From Notoacmeibacter sp. (GTDB lineage: Bacteria; Pseudomonadota; Alphaproteobacteria; Rhizobiales; Rhizobiaceae): a DNA stretch of 61,594 nt. Positions 1-9,336 of this stretch are shown here, one piece after another. Under the pieces are notes generated by a model. It saw only the letters and a list, made by a program, of their open reading frames with translations, did not search any database and was not told the origin of the DNA. A program made the position numbers and the translations under genes. Numbering within the stretch: the first letter of the stretch is position 1; each line of letters starts with the position of its first letter. The DNA lies in assembly GCA_019912385.1 (NCBI GenBank), contig JAIOIW010000046.1, forward strand, positions 1 to 61,594. The letters run 5' to 3'.

Positions 1-129
1 GGCCTGGCCGACTCCAAGTACCGGCCCTGCCCGCTGCTGGTGAAATATGTCGAGGCGGGCTGGCTCGGCCGCAAGGCCGGACGCGGCTTCTACGATTATC
101 GTGGCGAAACGCCGGTGCCGACGCGATAG
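1..129 (+). CDS. 3-hydroxybutyryl-CoA dehydrogenase, C-terminal end (partial)
   Basis: Frame 1 is open from the window edge to a TAG at 127-129 and encodes the last 42 residues of a protein. The residues [20 protein letters not shown] and the ending RGFYDY are typical of the C-terminal helical domain of short 3-hydroxyacyl-CoA dehydrogenases. These enzymes interconvert acetoacetyl-CoA and 3-hydroxybutyryl-CoA with NAD(P) in fatty acid or polyhydroxybutyrate metabolism. The NAD-binding half lies outside the window, so co-substrate and exact substrate cannot be judged. A 120-bp gap separates it from the polyamine genes, which probably form another unit. Confidence 0.8.
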   Translation, partial: GLADSKYRPCPLLVKYVEAGWLGRKAGRGFYDYRGETPVPTR

Positions 130-249
130 GCGGCGCGGAAAACCTCAATCTGGAGAGCGGTGCAGTCCGCGCAAGGGCTGTGAAAGTGGCAATGGACTCG
201 CGGCGCCGGGTCCGCCCTCGTGAACGGAAACGCGAAACGGGAGACGGCT

Positions 250-1500
250 ATGGCGAAACCGAATCTGGTCATCATCGGCGCAGGCGGCGTGGGCGATGTC
301 GCCGCCAACAAGGCAGTGCAGTTCCGCAAGGACTTCGGCGACATCTACTGGGCAAGCCGCACGCTCGACAAGCTGTCGTCCAAGGCGGACGAGGTTCACA
401 GGCGCTGGGCGAAGGGCCACGAAAACACGCTGATCGAGCCGCGCCGCGTCGATGCCCGCGACATCGCCGACACGGTCCGCCTGCTCCAGGACACGCAGGC
501 CGATATCGTGGTCAACGTCGCCTCGCCCTATTGCAATCCCGCGATCATGGACGCCTGCCTGGAAACCGGCACGCACTATATCGACACCGCGCTGGCCGAG
601 GAGGAGCATGTCGAGAACATCCCTGCGCCCTGGTACTCCTATTTCGAATGGCCGCGCCGGCCGAAATTCGCCGGGCGTAAACTCAATGCCCTGCTCGGCA
701 TGGGCTTCGACCCGGGCGTGGTCAACATCTTCTGCGCCCATGCGGCCAAGCACCTGTTCGACAGCATTTCCTCCATCGACATCATCGATGTGAATGCCGG
801 CAGCCACGGCCGCTATTTCGCCACCAATTTCGATGCCGACACCAATTTGCGCGAAATCAAGGAAGACGTGATCACCTGGGACAACGGCCAGTGGCGCAGC
901 TTCCCGCATCACCGGGAATGGATGGATGTCGCCCTGCCCGAGGTCGGCGCGCACCGGGTTTATTCGATGGGCCACGACGAATTGCAGTCGCTCGCCGTCA
1001 ACTTCCCCGATACGCCGCGCATCACCTTCTGGATGGGCTTCGGCGAGCATTACCTGAAGGTCTTCGAGGTGCTCGACAATCTCGGCCTGACCTCGTCGAT
1101 CCCCATCGAGGTCGACGGCTGCAGGGTCGCGCCCAACCGCGTCGTCAAGGCGCTGCTGCCCGATCCGGCGAGCCTGGCAAAGGACTACACCGGCAAGGTG
1201 TGCATCGGCGTTGATGTGCGCGGCAGGAAGGACGGCGAGGAGAAGCGCCATTTCATCTGGTCGAATTGCGACCATGCGGAAAACTATGCCGAGGTCGGCG
1301 CGCAGGCGATCTCCTACACCACCGGCGTGCCTGCCATCACCGCCGCGCGGCTTCTGGCCGAAGGCGCGTGGAACCCCCAGACCATGGTCAATGTCGAGGA
1401 ACTCGACCCCGATCCCTTCCTCGCGATGATGCCCGATGTCGGGATCGGCTGGCACGTCGAAGAACTGCCGCTCGACGGCACCTGGCCGTATCCCTCATGA
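250..1500 (+). CDS. carboxynorspermidine synthase (saccharopine dehydrogenase family)
   Basis: This 416-aa protein has an N-terminal dinucleotide-binding stretch (VIIGAGGVGDVAANKAVQF, residues about 6-24) typical of the Lys1/saccharopine dehydrogenase family. The variant seen here is carboxynorspermidine (carboxyspermidine) synthase, which reductively condenses aspartate semialdehyde with a diamine, usually putrescine in this group, using NADPH. The start at ATG 250 is preferred over an in-frame ATG at 220, because GGGAGA precedes it at 239-244 and it leads straight into the Rossmann fold. Its stop overlaps the start of the decarboxylase gene by 4 bp, which fixes the pathway: together they make spermidine without S-adenosylmethionine decarboxylase. 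A lysine-pathway saccharopine dehydrogenase is the less likely alternative. Confidence 0.88.
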   Translation: MAKPNLVIIGAGGVGDVAANKAVQFRKDFGDIYWASRTLDKLSSKADEVHRRWAKGHENTLIEPRRVDARDIADTVRLLQDTQADIVVNVASPYCNPAIMDACLETGTHYIDTALAEEEHVENIPAPWYSYFEWPRRPKFAGRKLNALLGMGFDPGVVNIFCAHAAKHLFDSISSIDIIDVNAGSHGRYFATNFDADTNLREIKEDVITWDNGQWRSFPHHREWMDVALPEVGAHRVYSMGHDELQSLAVNFPDTPRITFWMGFGEHYLKVFEVLDNLGLTSSIPIEVDGCRVAPNRVVKALLPDPASLAKDYTGKVCIGVDVRGRKDGEEKRHFIWSNCDHAENYAEVGAQAISYTTGVPAITAARLLAEGAWNPQTMVNVEELDPDPFLAMMPDVGIGWHVEELPLDGTWPYPS

Positions 1501-2675
1501 ATGCCGGCAATTTCGCACGCTTCGATCCCGCACGCGTCCCCACCCCCTGCTATGTGATCGACCGGGCCCGCATCGTCCGCAATTGCCGGGTCCTCCGGCG
1601 CATTGCAGACGAGGCCGGCGTCAAGGCGCTGCTCGCCCTGAAGGCATTCTCCACATTCGCGGTCGCCGACGTCATCGGCGAATATCTCGACGGAACGGCG
1701 GCGAGCGGTCTTTACGAGGCCATTCTGGGCGGTAGCCGTTTTTCGGGCGAGGTGCACACTTTCGCACCGGGTTTGAAGCAGGAGGACCTGGCCGAAATGC
1801 TGCAGCTGTCCGACCACCTGATCCTCAACTCGCTTACCCAGTACCGCCGCTTCGCGCCGATGCTGGCTGCTTCCGAAAACACCGCGCTCGGCCTACGCCT
1901 CAATCCGCTCCATCGCGAGATCGAGAACCCGCTCTACGATCCGGCCGGGCCCTGGTCGCGGCTGGGCGTCGACGGAACGCGGCTTTCGCCGGATGACCTC
2001 GCCCCCTTCTCCGGCATTCATGTCCACGCGTTGTGCGATCACGGTTTTGCGCCCTTCGCGCGTTTCCTGGAGGCGGTCGAGACTCGCTTCGCCCATCTCT
2101 TCCCGGCGATCGACTGGATCAATCTCGGCGGCGGCGTGCTGTTCACCGATGACGGCTTCCCCGTTGACGACGCCATCGCCCTGCTGAAGGATTTTCGCGC
2201 CCGCACCGGCCTGCAAATCTATCTGGAGCCGGGCACGGCGGTCGCACTCCATGCCGGGGCTGTCGTCGCCGAAGTGGTTGATGTCGGCGTCACCGGCGCG
2301 CCGGTCGTCATCACCGACGCGTCGGCGACCTGCCACATGCCCGACGTGCTGGAGGCACCGTTCACGCCCGAATGCATCGGCGCCGAAATCCTGCCGCGCG
2401 ACCTGGAACCGCGTAACGTCAATGATCCGAATATCGCGCGGGTCGGCGGGCCGACTTGTCTCGCCGGCGACACCATCGGCACCTACCGTTTCGAAAGCAT
2501 GCCCGCTATCGGCGACCGGCTCGTCTTTCTCGATCTCGCCTATTACACCATGGTCAAGAACACGACCTTCAACGGCACGCCGCTGCCGGCGGTCGCGGTG
2601 TGGGACAGCGACACCGATAGCCTCGAGATCGTGAAGGAATTCTCCTACGCGGATTTCGAGAACCGTCTGGGCTGA
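1497..2675 (+). CDS. nspC: carboxynorspermidine decarboxylase
   Basis: A 392-aa PLP enzyme of the alanine racemase-fold decarboxylases, related to LysA. The likely PLP lysine is in ALLALKAF (about residue 44). A glycine-rich phosphate-binding segment (NLGGGVLFTD), the EPGTAV segment and a C-terminal catalytic Cys region (GPTCLAGD) are all present. It decarboxylates carboxynorspermidine or carboxyspermidine to the triamine. The ATG at 1497 overlaps the stop of the synthase gene (ATGA), which implies translational coupling. The reading frame stays open further upstream, but those residues overlap the synthase and do not look like NspC. No separate promoter is apparent. Confidence 0.9.
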   Translation: MNAGNFARFDPARVPTPCYVIDRARIVRNCRVLRRIADEAGVKALLALKAFSTFAVADVIGEYLDGTAASGLYEAILGGSRFSGEVHTFAPGLKQEDLAEMLQLSDHLILNSLTQYRRFAPMLAASENTALGLRLNPLHREIENPLYDPAGPWSRLGVDGTRLSPDDLAPFSGIHVHALCDHGFAPFARFLEAVETRFAHLFPAIDWINLGGGVLFTDDGFPVDDAIALLKDFRARTGLQIYLEPGTAVALHAGAVVAEVVDVGVTGAPVVITDASATCHMPDVLEAPFTPECIGAEILPRDLEPRNVNDPNIARVGGPTCLAGDTIGTYRFESMPAIGDRLVFLDLAYYTMVKNTTFNGTPLPAVAVWDSDTDSLEIVKEFSYADFENRLG

Positions 2676-2678
2676 GCG

Positions 2679-3347
2679 CTATCCGGTGGGTTGGCCGGCA
2701 TTGAGGGCCGCGTCGATCAGCCTCACGGCGTCGGGGCTGTCCCATTCCGCCGGGCCGTTGATCTTCGCCATCAGGCAGCCGTCGCCGTCGATCAGCATCG
2801 TCGTCGGCAGGCCGAGCGCCAGCGACCGCTTCTTGAAGGCGTTGAACACGCCCATCGTCTGGTCATGATAGAGCGGCAGCGACAGCACGTTGATCTCGTC
2901 CAGGAATTTTGCCGGCTTCGACAGTTCGCCGGTATCGATATTGATCGCGACCACCTCGAACTCCTCGCCGCCGATCTGCTGTTGCAGCCGATCGAGCGCG
3001 GGCATCTCTGCACGGCAGGGCGCGCACCATGTCGCCCACAGATTGAGCAGGATCGTCTTGCCGGCAAAGTCGGCAAGGGTCATGGCCTGGCCGTCGGGAC
3101 CGGTAAAACCGATATCGCCGAGCTGCTGGGGATCGGCCACCTGCATTGCCGCGACTTCGCCCTTCGCCGCTGCGTCGATCGCAGCGCTGCGGGCCGGATT
3201 GGCGGGGCATGTGCCCGCCATTTGCGCCCCGCCATTGCCATCGGGCGCATTCCTCACGTATATCGCGACCGCACCGGCAACGGCGGCAGCAAGGGCGAGC
3301 GCGGCGATCAGCCGTTTTAGCGCTGCGGATTTCCGTTCGTCAGTCAT
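2679..3347 (-). CDS. tlpA: TlpA-family membrane-anchored thiol:disulfide oxidoreductase
   Basis: This 222-aa protein has an N-terminal membrane anchor (about residues 11-30) followed by a periplasmic thioredoxin fold with the active site WCAPC at about 107-111. It also has the TlpA-like stretches LLNLWATW and [12 protein letters not shown]. Family members reduce periplasmic substrates such as apocytochrome c or copper-site cysteines. A GGAG lies 8 nt before the ATG. The gene is divergent from argH with only 26 bp between the two start codons, an arrangement often seen in rhizobia. Its 3' end converges on nspC, 3 bp away. Confidence 0.88.
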   Translation of the reverse strand: MTDERKSAALKRLIAALALAAAVAGAVAIYVRNAPDGNGGAQMAGTCPANPARSAAIDAAAKGEVAAMQVADPQQLGDIGFTGPDGQAMTLADFAGKTILLNLWATWCAPCRAEMPALDRLQQQIGGEEFEVVAINIDTGELSKPAKFLDEINVLSLPLYHDQTMGVFNAFKKRSLALGLPTTMLIDGDGCLMAKINGPAEWDSPDAVRLIDAALNAGQPTG

Positions 3348-3373
3348 TCATTCTACTCCGGGGTCCGGCATAT

Positions 3374-4774
3374 ATGGGAAACAGCGACACAAGCAACCAG
3401 ATGTGGGGCGGACGTTTTGCCTCGGGTCCCGACCGGATCATGGAGGCAATCAACGCTTCCATCGATTTCGACCGCGTGCTCTACGCCCAGGACATCGCCG
3501 GCAGCAAGGCCCACGCCGCCATGCTGGCCGAAACTGGCATAATCTCGGCGGAAGACCACGACAAGATTGTTCACGGGCTGAACACGATCCTGTCAGAGAT
3601 CGAGGCGGGCACGTTCGAGTTCTCCGCAAAGCTTGAAGACATCCACATGAATGTCGAAAGCCGGCTTGCCGAGCTGATCGGTCCGGCGGCCGGGCGGCTG
3701 CACACCGCGCGCTCGCGCAATGACCAGGTGGCCGTCGATTTCCGCCTCTGGGTAAAGGAAGAACTGCAAAAGACCCATGCCGCGCTCACCCGCCTGATCG
3801 AGGCCTTCCTCGACAAGGCCGAGCAGCATGCGGCCACCGTCATGCCGGGCTTCACCCATCTGCAGACCGCCCAGCCGGTCACCTTCGGCCACCACTGCAT
3901 GGCCTATGTCGAGATGTTCACCCGCGACCGCTCGCGCGTAGCCGACGCGATCGAGCGCCTCGACGAGTGCCCGTTGGGGGCGGCAGCGCTCGCCGGCACC
4001 GGCTTTCCGATCGACCGGCACATGACGGCGAAGGCGCTGGGCTTCCGCGAACCGACCCGCAATTCCATCGACACGGTGTCCGACCGCGATTTTGCGCTGG
4101 AGTTCCTGTCGCTCGCCGCCATCTGCGCCGTCCACCTGTCGCGCCTCGCCGAGGAGATCGTCATCTGGTCGACGCCGCAGTTCGGCTTCGTGCGCCTGTC
4201 GGACGCCTTCTCCACTGGCTCCTCGATCATGCCGCAGAAGAAGAACCCGGACGCTGCCGAGCTGATCCGCGCCAAGACGGGCCGCATCAACGGCGCGCTG
4301 GTGACGCTGCTGACCGTCATGAAGGGCCTTCCGCTGGCCTATTCCAAGGACATGCAGGAAGACAAGGAAGCCGTATTCGACGCCGCCGGAACGCTCGACC
4401 TGATGATCGCTGCGATGACCGGCATGGTCCGCGACATGGAGATCAACACCGCCGCCATGAAGAAGGCCGCCGGCGCGGGCTTCTCTACCGCCACCGACCT
4501 TGCCGACTGGCTGGTGCGCGAGGCGGGCCTTCCCTTCCGCGAGGCCCATCACGTCACCGGCCGCGCTGTCGCGCTCGCCGAGGAGAAGAAATGCGGGCTC
4601 GAGAAGCTCGCGCTCGAAGACCTGCAGGCGATCCATCCCGCGATCACCGATGGCATCTTCTCCGTCCTGTCGGTCGCCAATTCGGTGAAGAGCCGCACGT
4701 CCTACGGCGGAACGGCACCGGCCCAGGTGCGCCGCCAGGTCAAGGCCGCGCGAAAACGCATGGCGAAGAAATGA
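3374..4774 (+). CDS. argH: argininosuccinate lyase
   Basis: The 466-aa product has the full length and signatures of the fumarase/aspartase superfamily argininosuccinate lyases, including the mobile signature loop [12 protein letters not shown] and the segment [11 protein letters not shown]. It cleaves argininosuccinate to arginine and fumarate in the last step of arginine synthesis and should be a cytosolic tetramer. The ATG at 3374 begins [15 protein letters not shown], which matches the family N-terminus. The in-frame extension upstream runs through the divergent tlpA gene and is rejected. It heads a likely argH-lptM-lysA unit. Confidence 0.96.
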   Translation: MGNSDTSNQMWGGRFASGPDRIMEAINASIDFDRVLYAQDIAGSKAHAAMLAETGIISAEDHDKIVHGLNTILSEIEAGTFEFSAKLEDIHMNVESRLAELIGPAAGRLHTARSRNDQVAVDFRLWVKEELQKTHAALTRLIEAFLDKAEQHAATVMPGFTHLQTAQPVTFGHHCMAYVEMFTRDRSRVADAIERLDECPLGAAALAGTGFPIDRHMTAKALGFREPTRNSIDTVSDRDFALEFLSLAAICAVHLSRLAEEIVIWSTPQFGFVRLSDAFSTGSSIMPQKKNPDAAELIRAKTGRINGALVTLLTVMKGLPLAYSKDMQEDKEAVFDAAGTLDLMIAAMTGMVRDMEINTAAMKKAAGAGFSTATDLADWLVREAGLPFREAHHVTGRAVALAEEKKCGLEKLALEDLQAIHPAITDGIFSVLSVANSVKSRTSYGGTAPAQVRRQVKAARKRMAKK

Positions 4775-4846
4775 ACCGCCAAATGCGGATGCATTCCCGC
4801 TGTCTTTCGGCTAAAAGAAGCCGCAACGAACTTGACGGATGACGCC

Positions 4847-5059
4847 ATGACACCGCGAAAGCTGCTCACCCTTGTGCTCATCATCGGTGCCGCCGGCCTC
4901 ATGACGACGGCCTGCGGGCGGCGCGCGCCATTGGAATCGCCGGCGCAGGCAGCGGCGCGCGAGGCGCAGGAAACGCGCACGAGCGGTACCGTCGCCGAAG
5001 AAAAGAAAGCGGATACGGAAAAGCCCAAACGCTTCATCCTCGACCCGCTGCTCGATTGA
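4847..5059 (+). CDS. lptM: small LptM-like lipoprotein
   Basis: A 70-aa protein with a hydrophobic signal segment ending in a lipobox-like MTTAC at about residues 18-22, followed by a short hydrophilic tail (GRRAPLESP) and a C-terminal KPKRFILDPLLD. In E. coli, small LptM/YifL lipoproteins lie beside lysA and assist maturation of the LPS transporter LptD. Rhizobia have the same argH / small lipoprotein / lysA order, which supports the call. An in-frame TTG at 4832 is possible, but the ATG gives a normal signal length. Function rests on context and lipobox, not on strong sequence identity. Confidence 0.72.
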   Translation: MTPRKLLTLVLIIGAAGLMTTACGRRAPLESPAQAAAREAQETRTSGTVAEEKKADTEKPKRFILDPLLD

Positions 5060-5080
5060 TCCTTTCCTGTCGGGAAACTA

Positions 5081-5347
5081 GGCCCTGTGGACGGATTGGA
5101 AATTTATTTCGTGAGACAAGAGGCGAGAGATGCCGCGAGAAGACACGAAGGGCGTACCGGCAGTACGGCCGAGGGGCTTGTTGCGGCAGGTCGACGCCTC
5201 CTGTCTCACCCGCAGGGACGGGCGCTTGCCGCCCAGGGCCGTCGAAAAACCTCCGTCCCGATGGAACCGCATCGTGAGCGTCGGTTTTTCTTGGCCCTGA
5301 ACGCCGATCGCTCCGGCGAAATCCGTCTCCAATCCGTCCACAGGGCC
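5081..5347. mobile_element. MITE-like element between lptM and lysA
   Basis: A 267-bp segment bounded by perfect 20-bp terminal inverted repeats (GGCCCTGTGGACGGATTGGA at 5081-5100 and its complement at 5328-5347). Beyond a 5-bp mismatch the two ends pair again (ATTTCG). TA flanks both ends (5079-5080 and 5348-5349), as expected for a TA target duplication. Inside are further inverted pairs: 5111-5125 with 5194-5208 (one mismatch), and a pair around 5238-5255 and 5283-5299. No transposase-sized ORF is present. These are the features of a non-autonomous miniature inverted-repeat element. The mobilising family cannot be named from the ends alone. It ends 8 bp before the lysA start codon. Confidence 0.82.
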
Positions 5348-5355
5348 TAACGACC

Positions 5356-6621
5356 GTGAACCATTTCGAATTCCGTGACGGCGTCCTCCATGCCGAGGAC
5401 GTGCCGGTGCCCCAAATCGCCGAGGCGGTCGGCACGCCGTTCTATCTCTATTCGACCGCGACGCTGACCCGCCATTACGAAGTGTTCGCTACGGCCTTCG
5501 AGGGCCTGGACGTGCTCGTCTGCTACGCGATGAAGGCCAATTCCAATCAGGCCGTCGTCAAGACGCTTGCCGAGCTTGGCGCCGGCGCCGATGTCGTCTC
5601 CGAAGGCGAACTGCGGCGCGCGCTTGCCGCAGGCATTCCCGGCAGCCGCATCGTCTTTTCCGGCGTCGGCAAGACCGCCCGCGAGATCGATTTCGCGCTT
5701 GAGACCGGCATCCACTGCTTCAACGTCGAATCGGAACCGGAGCTTGAATTGCTCTCTGCCCGCGCGGAGGCTCTGGGCAAGGTGGCGCCGGTGTCGCTGC
5801 GCATCAACCCGGACGTCGATGCCCGCACCCACAGGAAGATCTCCACTGGCAAGGCGGAGAACAAGTTCGGCATACCGTGGCATCTCGCCCGCGAGGTCTA
5901 TGCCCGTGCCGCGGGCCTGCCGGGCATTCGCATCACCGGCATCGACATGCATATCGGCAGCCAGATCACCGAGTTGCAGCCCTTCGACGACGCCTTCGCC
6001 CTGCTCAGCGAACTGGTCCACGACCTGCGCAATGACGGCCACGAGATCGAGCATGTCGATCTGGGCGGCGGGCTCGGCATCCCCTATCGCATGGACAATG
6101 ATCCTCCGCCGCTGCCGCAGGCTTATGCCGAGGTCGCCCGCAAGCACATCAACAAGCTCGGGCTGAAGGCGATCTTCGAGCCCGGACGGCTGATCTGCGG
6201 CAATGCCGGTATCCTCGTCACCAGCGTCATCTATCTCAAGGAGGGTGACGCGAAAAATTTCGTCATCGTCGACGCGGCCATGAACGATCTCATTCGCCCG
6301 ACACTGTACGAAGCCTTCCACGAGATCTATCCGGTGGTGCAGAAGCCGGCAACCGCGCCCTGGCTGACGGCCGACATCGTCGGCCCTGTCTGCGAAACCG
6401 GCGACTACCTTGCCCATGATCGCGAGATCGCGCGCGTCGGCCCCGGCGACCTGCTGGCGGTCGGCTCGGCAGGGGCCTATGGCGCCGTGCAGGCCGGTAC
6501 CTACAACTCGCGCCTACTCGTGCCCGAAGTGCTGGTCAATGGCAGCAAGTACCATGTCATACGGCCGCGCCGCACCTACGAGGAACTGATCGCGCTCGAC
6601 AGCCTGCCCGACTGGCTTTGA
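5356..6621 (+). CDS. lysA: diaminopimelate decarboxylase
   Basis: A 421-aa PLP enzyme that converts meso-diaminopimelate to lysine in the last step of the pathway. The PLP lysine is in VCYAMKANSNQAVV (about residue 59). The motif HIGSQI, the phosphate-binding GGGLGIPY, the EPGR motif and the substrate Cys region (GPVCETGDYLA) are all present. The start is GTG at 5356, beginning MNHFEFRDGVLHAEDVPVP as in other alphaproteobacterial LysA proteins. The only Shine-Dalgarno-like bases at usable distance (AGGG, 5342-5345) lie inside the terminal repeat of the adjacent MITE-like element. Its stop overlaps or abuts the next gene's frame. Confidence 0.96.
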   Translation: MNHFEFRDGVLHAEDVPVPQIAEAVGTPFYLYSTATLTRHYEVFATAFEGLDVLVCYAMKANSNQAVVKTLAELGAGADVVSEGELRRALAAGIPGSRIVFSGVGKTAREIDFALETGIHCFNVESEPELELLSARAEALGKVAPVSLRINPDVDARTHRKISTGKAENKFGIPWHLAREVYARAAGLPGIRITGIDMHIGSQITELQPFDDAFALLSELVHDLRNDGHEIEHVDLGGGLGIPYRMDNDPPPLPQAYAEVARKHINKLGLKAIFEPGRLICGNAGILVTSVIYLKEGDAKNFVIVDAAMNDLIRPTLYEAFHEIYPVVQKPATAPWLTADIVGPVCETGDYLAHDREIARVGPGDLLAVGSAGAYGAVQAGTYNSRLLVPEVLVNGSKYHVIRPRRTYEELIALDSLPDWL

Positions 6622-6731
6622 ACCGGCAAAGGCGGCCTTCACGCTATCGTGGCCTCGCCTTTGACATGTTTGGTGCTATCTTCTCCACAGAAGCGTCGCC
6701 GCCGGGAGCGGCGGCGGTCTGGAAGGGAGTG

Positions 6732-9314
6732 ATGGCGATCACCGGCAACGGTTCCGCAGCGCAGACATTTTTGGCCCGGATCGCGCGCACGCGCATGGCG
6801 ACGCGCGCGGCGCTGATATTCGAGCGCGCCTGGCCGCGCCTGCTGCCGGTTCTCGTCATAGCCGCGCTGTATATTTCTGCCGCCTGGCTCGGCTATTTCC
6901 GTCTGGTTCCCGACTGGCTGCGCATCGCGACCGGCGTCCTGTTCGCGCTCGCCGCGCTGTTCGCCCTTGTCCCTTTGCGCGGTTTGCGCCTTCCCGGCCA
7001 CCGCGAGATCGACGACCGTATCGAACGGGCGAATGCGCTGCCGCACCGCCCGGTCACGACCCAGTCGGACCGCCTCGCCCGCTCCGGCGATCCGTTTTCC
7101 GACGCATTGTGGCACGAGCACCAGAAGCGGCTTGCCGAGGGTGTAGGCCGACTCGGCGCGGCAAGCCCGCATACCGGCATCCCGCGCCGCGATCCGCTGG
7201 CCCTTCGCGCGATCGCCGGCCTGCTCCTCGTCGCCGCCTTCGCCTTCTCGTTCGGGCCGGGCGGCGGAACGATTGGCGATGTATTCGTGCGCCAGCATAC
7301 CGCGACGATGGTGCCGCCGCGCATCGACGCCTGGGTGACACCGCCCGCCTATAGCGGCCGCGCTCCGGTTTTCATGACCGCCGAAGCCAACCGCGACACT
7401 GACCGGTTCAACGTGCCATGGGGCAGCGCGGTCACGGTCCGGGTCACCGGGGGCGGCGGCAACGAGACGCTGGAATTCGCCACCGAGGCCGGGCAGGCCG
7501 CGCAGACCATCGAACCGAAGGACGACGCTGGACGCGCCGCGGCCCGGCAATTCACCGTGCAGCTGGAGCACGACGGCACGCTTGCGCTCGCCACCGGCGG
7601 CAACATTTTGAGTGAATGGGCGTTCACGGTCATCCCCGACAAGGCGCCCACCATCCGCTTCGTCGGCGAGCCGAAGCGCGCGGCGAACGGCGCGCTGGAA
7701 CTCGCCTACGCGATCGAGGACGACTATGGCGCGAAATCGGCCGAGGCGATGATTTCGCTTGGCCGCGAACCGGGCCCGGGCGCTCGTCCCCTCTACGATG
7801 CCCCCGAATTGCCGCTGGCCCTGCCGCGCCGCAATGCGGCGGACGGCTCGGCGAAAACCAGCAGCAACCTCACCGAACACCCCTGGGCGGGCGGGCCTGT
7901 GCGCATCCGGCTCAAGGCCGTGGACGCAGCCGGGCAGGAAGCGTTCAGCGATACCCGCGATATCATCATGCCCGAGCGCAGTTTCACCAATCCGCTCGCC
8001 CGCGCCGTCATCGAGCAGCGCCGTATCCTGGCGCTCGACGCCAACCGCGTGCCCCGCGTCCTGCTGCTGCTCGATTCGGCCATGCTCCGGCCCGCCGAAA
8101 CGCTGGACAACCCGGCGCACTTCCTCGGCCTCACCACGATCCGCTCGCGCCTGAAGCTGGCGAACGACGACGACGGGTTGCGCGGCGTCGTCGACTACAT
8201 GTGGGAAGTCGCGCTGCAGATCGAGGATGGCGACCTGACGGCCGCGGAGCGGCGCCTGCGCGATGCCCAGCAGGCCTTGCGCGACGCGCTGGAGAATGGC
8301 GCGTCCGATGAGGAAATCGAACGCCTCATGAGCGAACTGCGCGACGCGATGAACGAATTCCTGCGCGAATTCGCCGAACGCTCGCTGCAGAATCCCAACA
8401 TGCCGCAGATGCCGCAGCAGGGTCAGGAACTGCGCCGGTCCGATCTGGATCGCCTTCTCGACCAGATCGAGAACCTGGCGAAATCGGGCGCGCGCGACCG
8501 CGCCCAGGACCTGCTTTCGCAGCTTGAGAACATGATGAACAACCTGCAGGCCGGGCGTCAGCAGCAGGGCCAGTCGCAAAACGCGATGCGCGAGCAGTTG
8601 AACGAACTTGGCGAAATCATGCGCCGCCAGCAGGAAATGATGAACGAGACCTTCCGTCTCGACCAGATGCAGCGCGGGCAGCGCGGCAGCCGCCCGCAAC
8701 AGGGCCAGCGCGAGCAACAGGGACAGGACGGCGAACAGGGCCGGCGCCAGCCCGGCCAGCAGGGGCAACAGGGCGAGAACCAGCCCGGCCAGGGCGATAA
8801 CGGCATGACCGCCGACGAACTGGCCGAAGCGCTGCGCCAGTTGCGCGAAGGCCAGGGCCGGCTTCAGGACCGGCTCGGCGAACTGATGGACCAGTTGCGC
8901 GGTCTGGGGCTTGAGCCGGGCGAAGGCTTCGGCGAGGCCGGTGAGGCCATGGACCGCGCGGGCGAAGCGCTCGGCCGGGCCGATGGCGAGGAGGCCGTCG
9001 GTAATCAGGGCCAGGCGCTGGAGGCGTTGCGCCGCGGCGCCCAGGACATGATGAACCAGATGCAGCAGGCCCGCCAGGGCGAGCAGGGGGGGTCGGAGGA
9101 AGGCGGCACCCGCCAGGGTTCGGCAGACCGCGATCCGCTTGGCCGCCCGCGCGCCACGACCGGTCCGGACTTCGGGGATTCTGTCGACGTGCCCGACGAG
9201 ATCGACACCCAGCGCGCTCGCGAAATCCTCGAGGCCATTCGCCGCCGCCTGGGCAACGCGCTGTCGCCCGAGGTGGAAAAGCGCTACCTGGAACGCCTTC
9301 TGGAATTGCAGTGA
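6732..9314 (+). CDS. TIGR02302 / DUF4175 family membrane protein
   Basis: An 860-aa protein. Two to three transmembrane helices occupy the first 100 residues, with another near 160-180, followed by a long extracytoplasmic region. The last third is strikingly low in complexity: Gln, Arg, Glu and Gly rich, with many QQGQ/QGQ runs and predicted coiled coil. This fits the alphaproteobacterial family TIGR02302 (DUF4175), which has no established function. The frame is open from a TTG at 6618 overlapping the lysA stop. ATG 6732, preceded by GGAAGGGAG, gives an N-terminus directly before the first helix; GTG 6729 is possible. Co-location with lysA is common in rhizobia. Confidence 0.82.
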   Translation: MAITGNGSAAQTFLARIARTRMATRAALIFERAWPRLLPVLVIAALYISAAWLGYFRLVPDWLRIATGVLFALAALFALVPLRGLRLPGHREIDDRIERANALPHRPVTTQSDRLARSGDPFSDALWHEHQKRLAEGVGRLGAASPHTGIPRRDPLALRAIAGLLLVAAFAFSFGPGGGTIGDVFVRQHTATMVPPRIDAWVTPPAYSGRAPVFMTAEANRDTDRFNVPWGSAVTVRVTGGGGNETLEFATEAGQAAQTIEPKDDAGRAAARQFTVQLEHDGTLALATGGNILSEWAFTVIPDKAPTIRFVGEPKRAANGALELAYAIEDDYGAKSAEAMISLGREPGPGARPLYDAPELPLALPRRNAADGSAKTSSNLTEHPWAGGPVRIRLKAVDAAGQEAFSDTRDIIMPERSFTNPLARAVIEQRRILALDANRVPRVLLLLDSAMLRPAETLDNPAHFLGLTTIRSRLKLANDDDGLRGVVDYMWEVALQIEDGDLTAAERRLRDAQQALRDALENGASDEEIERLMSELRDAMNEFLREFAERSLQNPNMPQMPQQGQELRRSDLDRLLDQIENLAKSGARDRAQDLLSQLENMMNNLQAGRQQQGQSQNAMREQLNELGEIMRRQQEMMNETFRLDQMQRGQRGSRPQQGQREQQGQDGEQGRRQPGQQGQQGENQPGQGDNGMTADELAEALRQLREGQGRLQDRLGELMDQLRGLGLEPGEGFGEAGEAMDRAGEALGRADGEEAVGNQGQALEALRRGAQDMMNQMQQARQGEQGGSEEGGTRQGSADRDPLGRPRATTGPDFGDSVDVPDEIDTQRAREILEAIRRRLGNALSPEVEKRYLERLLELQ

Positions 9315-9336
9315 ACGGTTGACGGTCGTACGGGCC

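Noticed and set aside
145-1455. Long open frame on the minus strand opposite the carboxynorspermidine synthase gene
   Set aside because: It is a mirror frame of a high-GC coding region. The plus-strand protein has clear family motifs; the minus-strand product has none.
6639-8768. 709-codon minus-strand open frame opposite the TIGR02302 gene
   Set aside because: It arises from GC-rich codon structure on the other strand. The product has no recognisable domain and no start signal, and the plus-strand gene is well supported.
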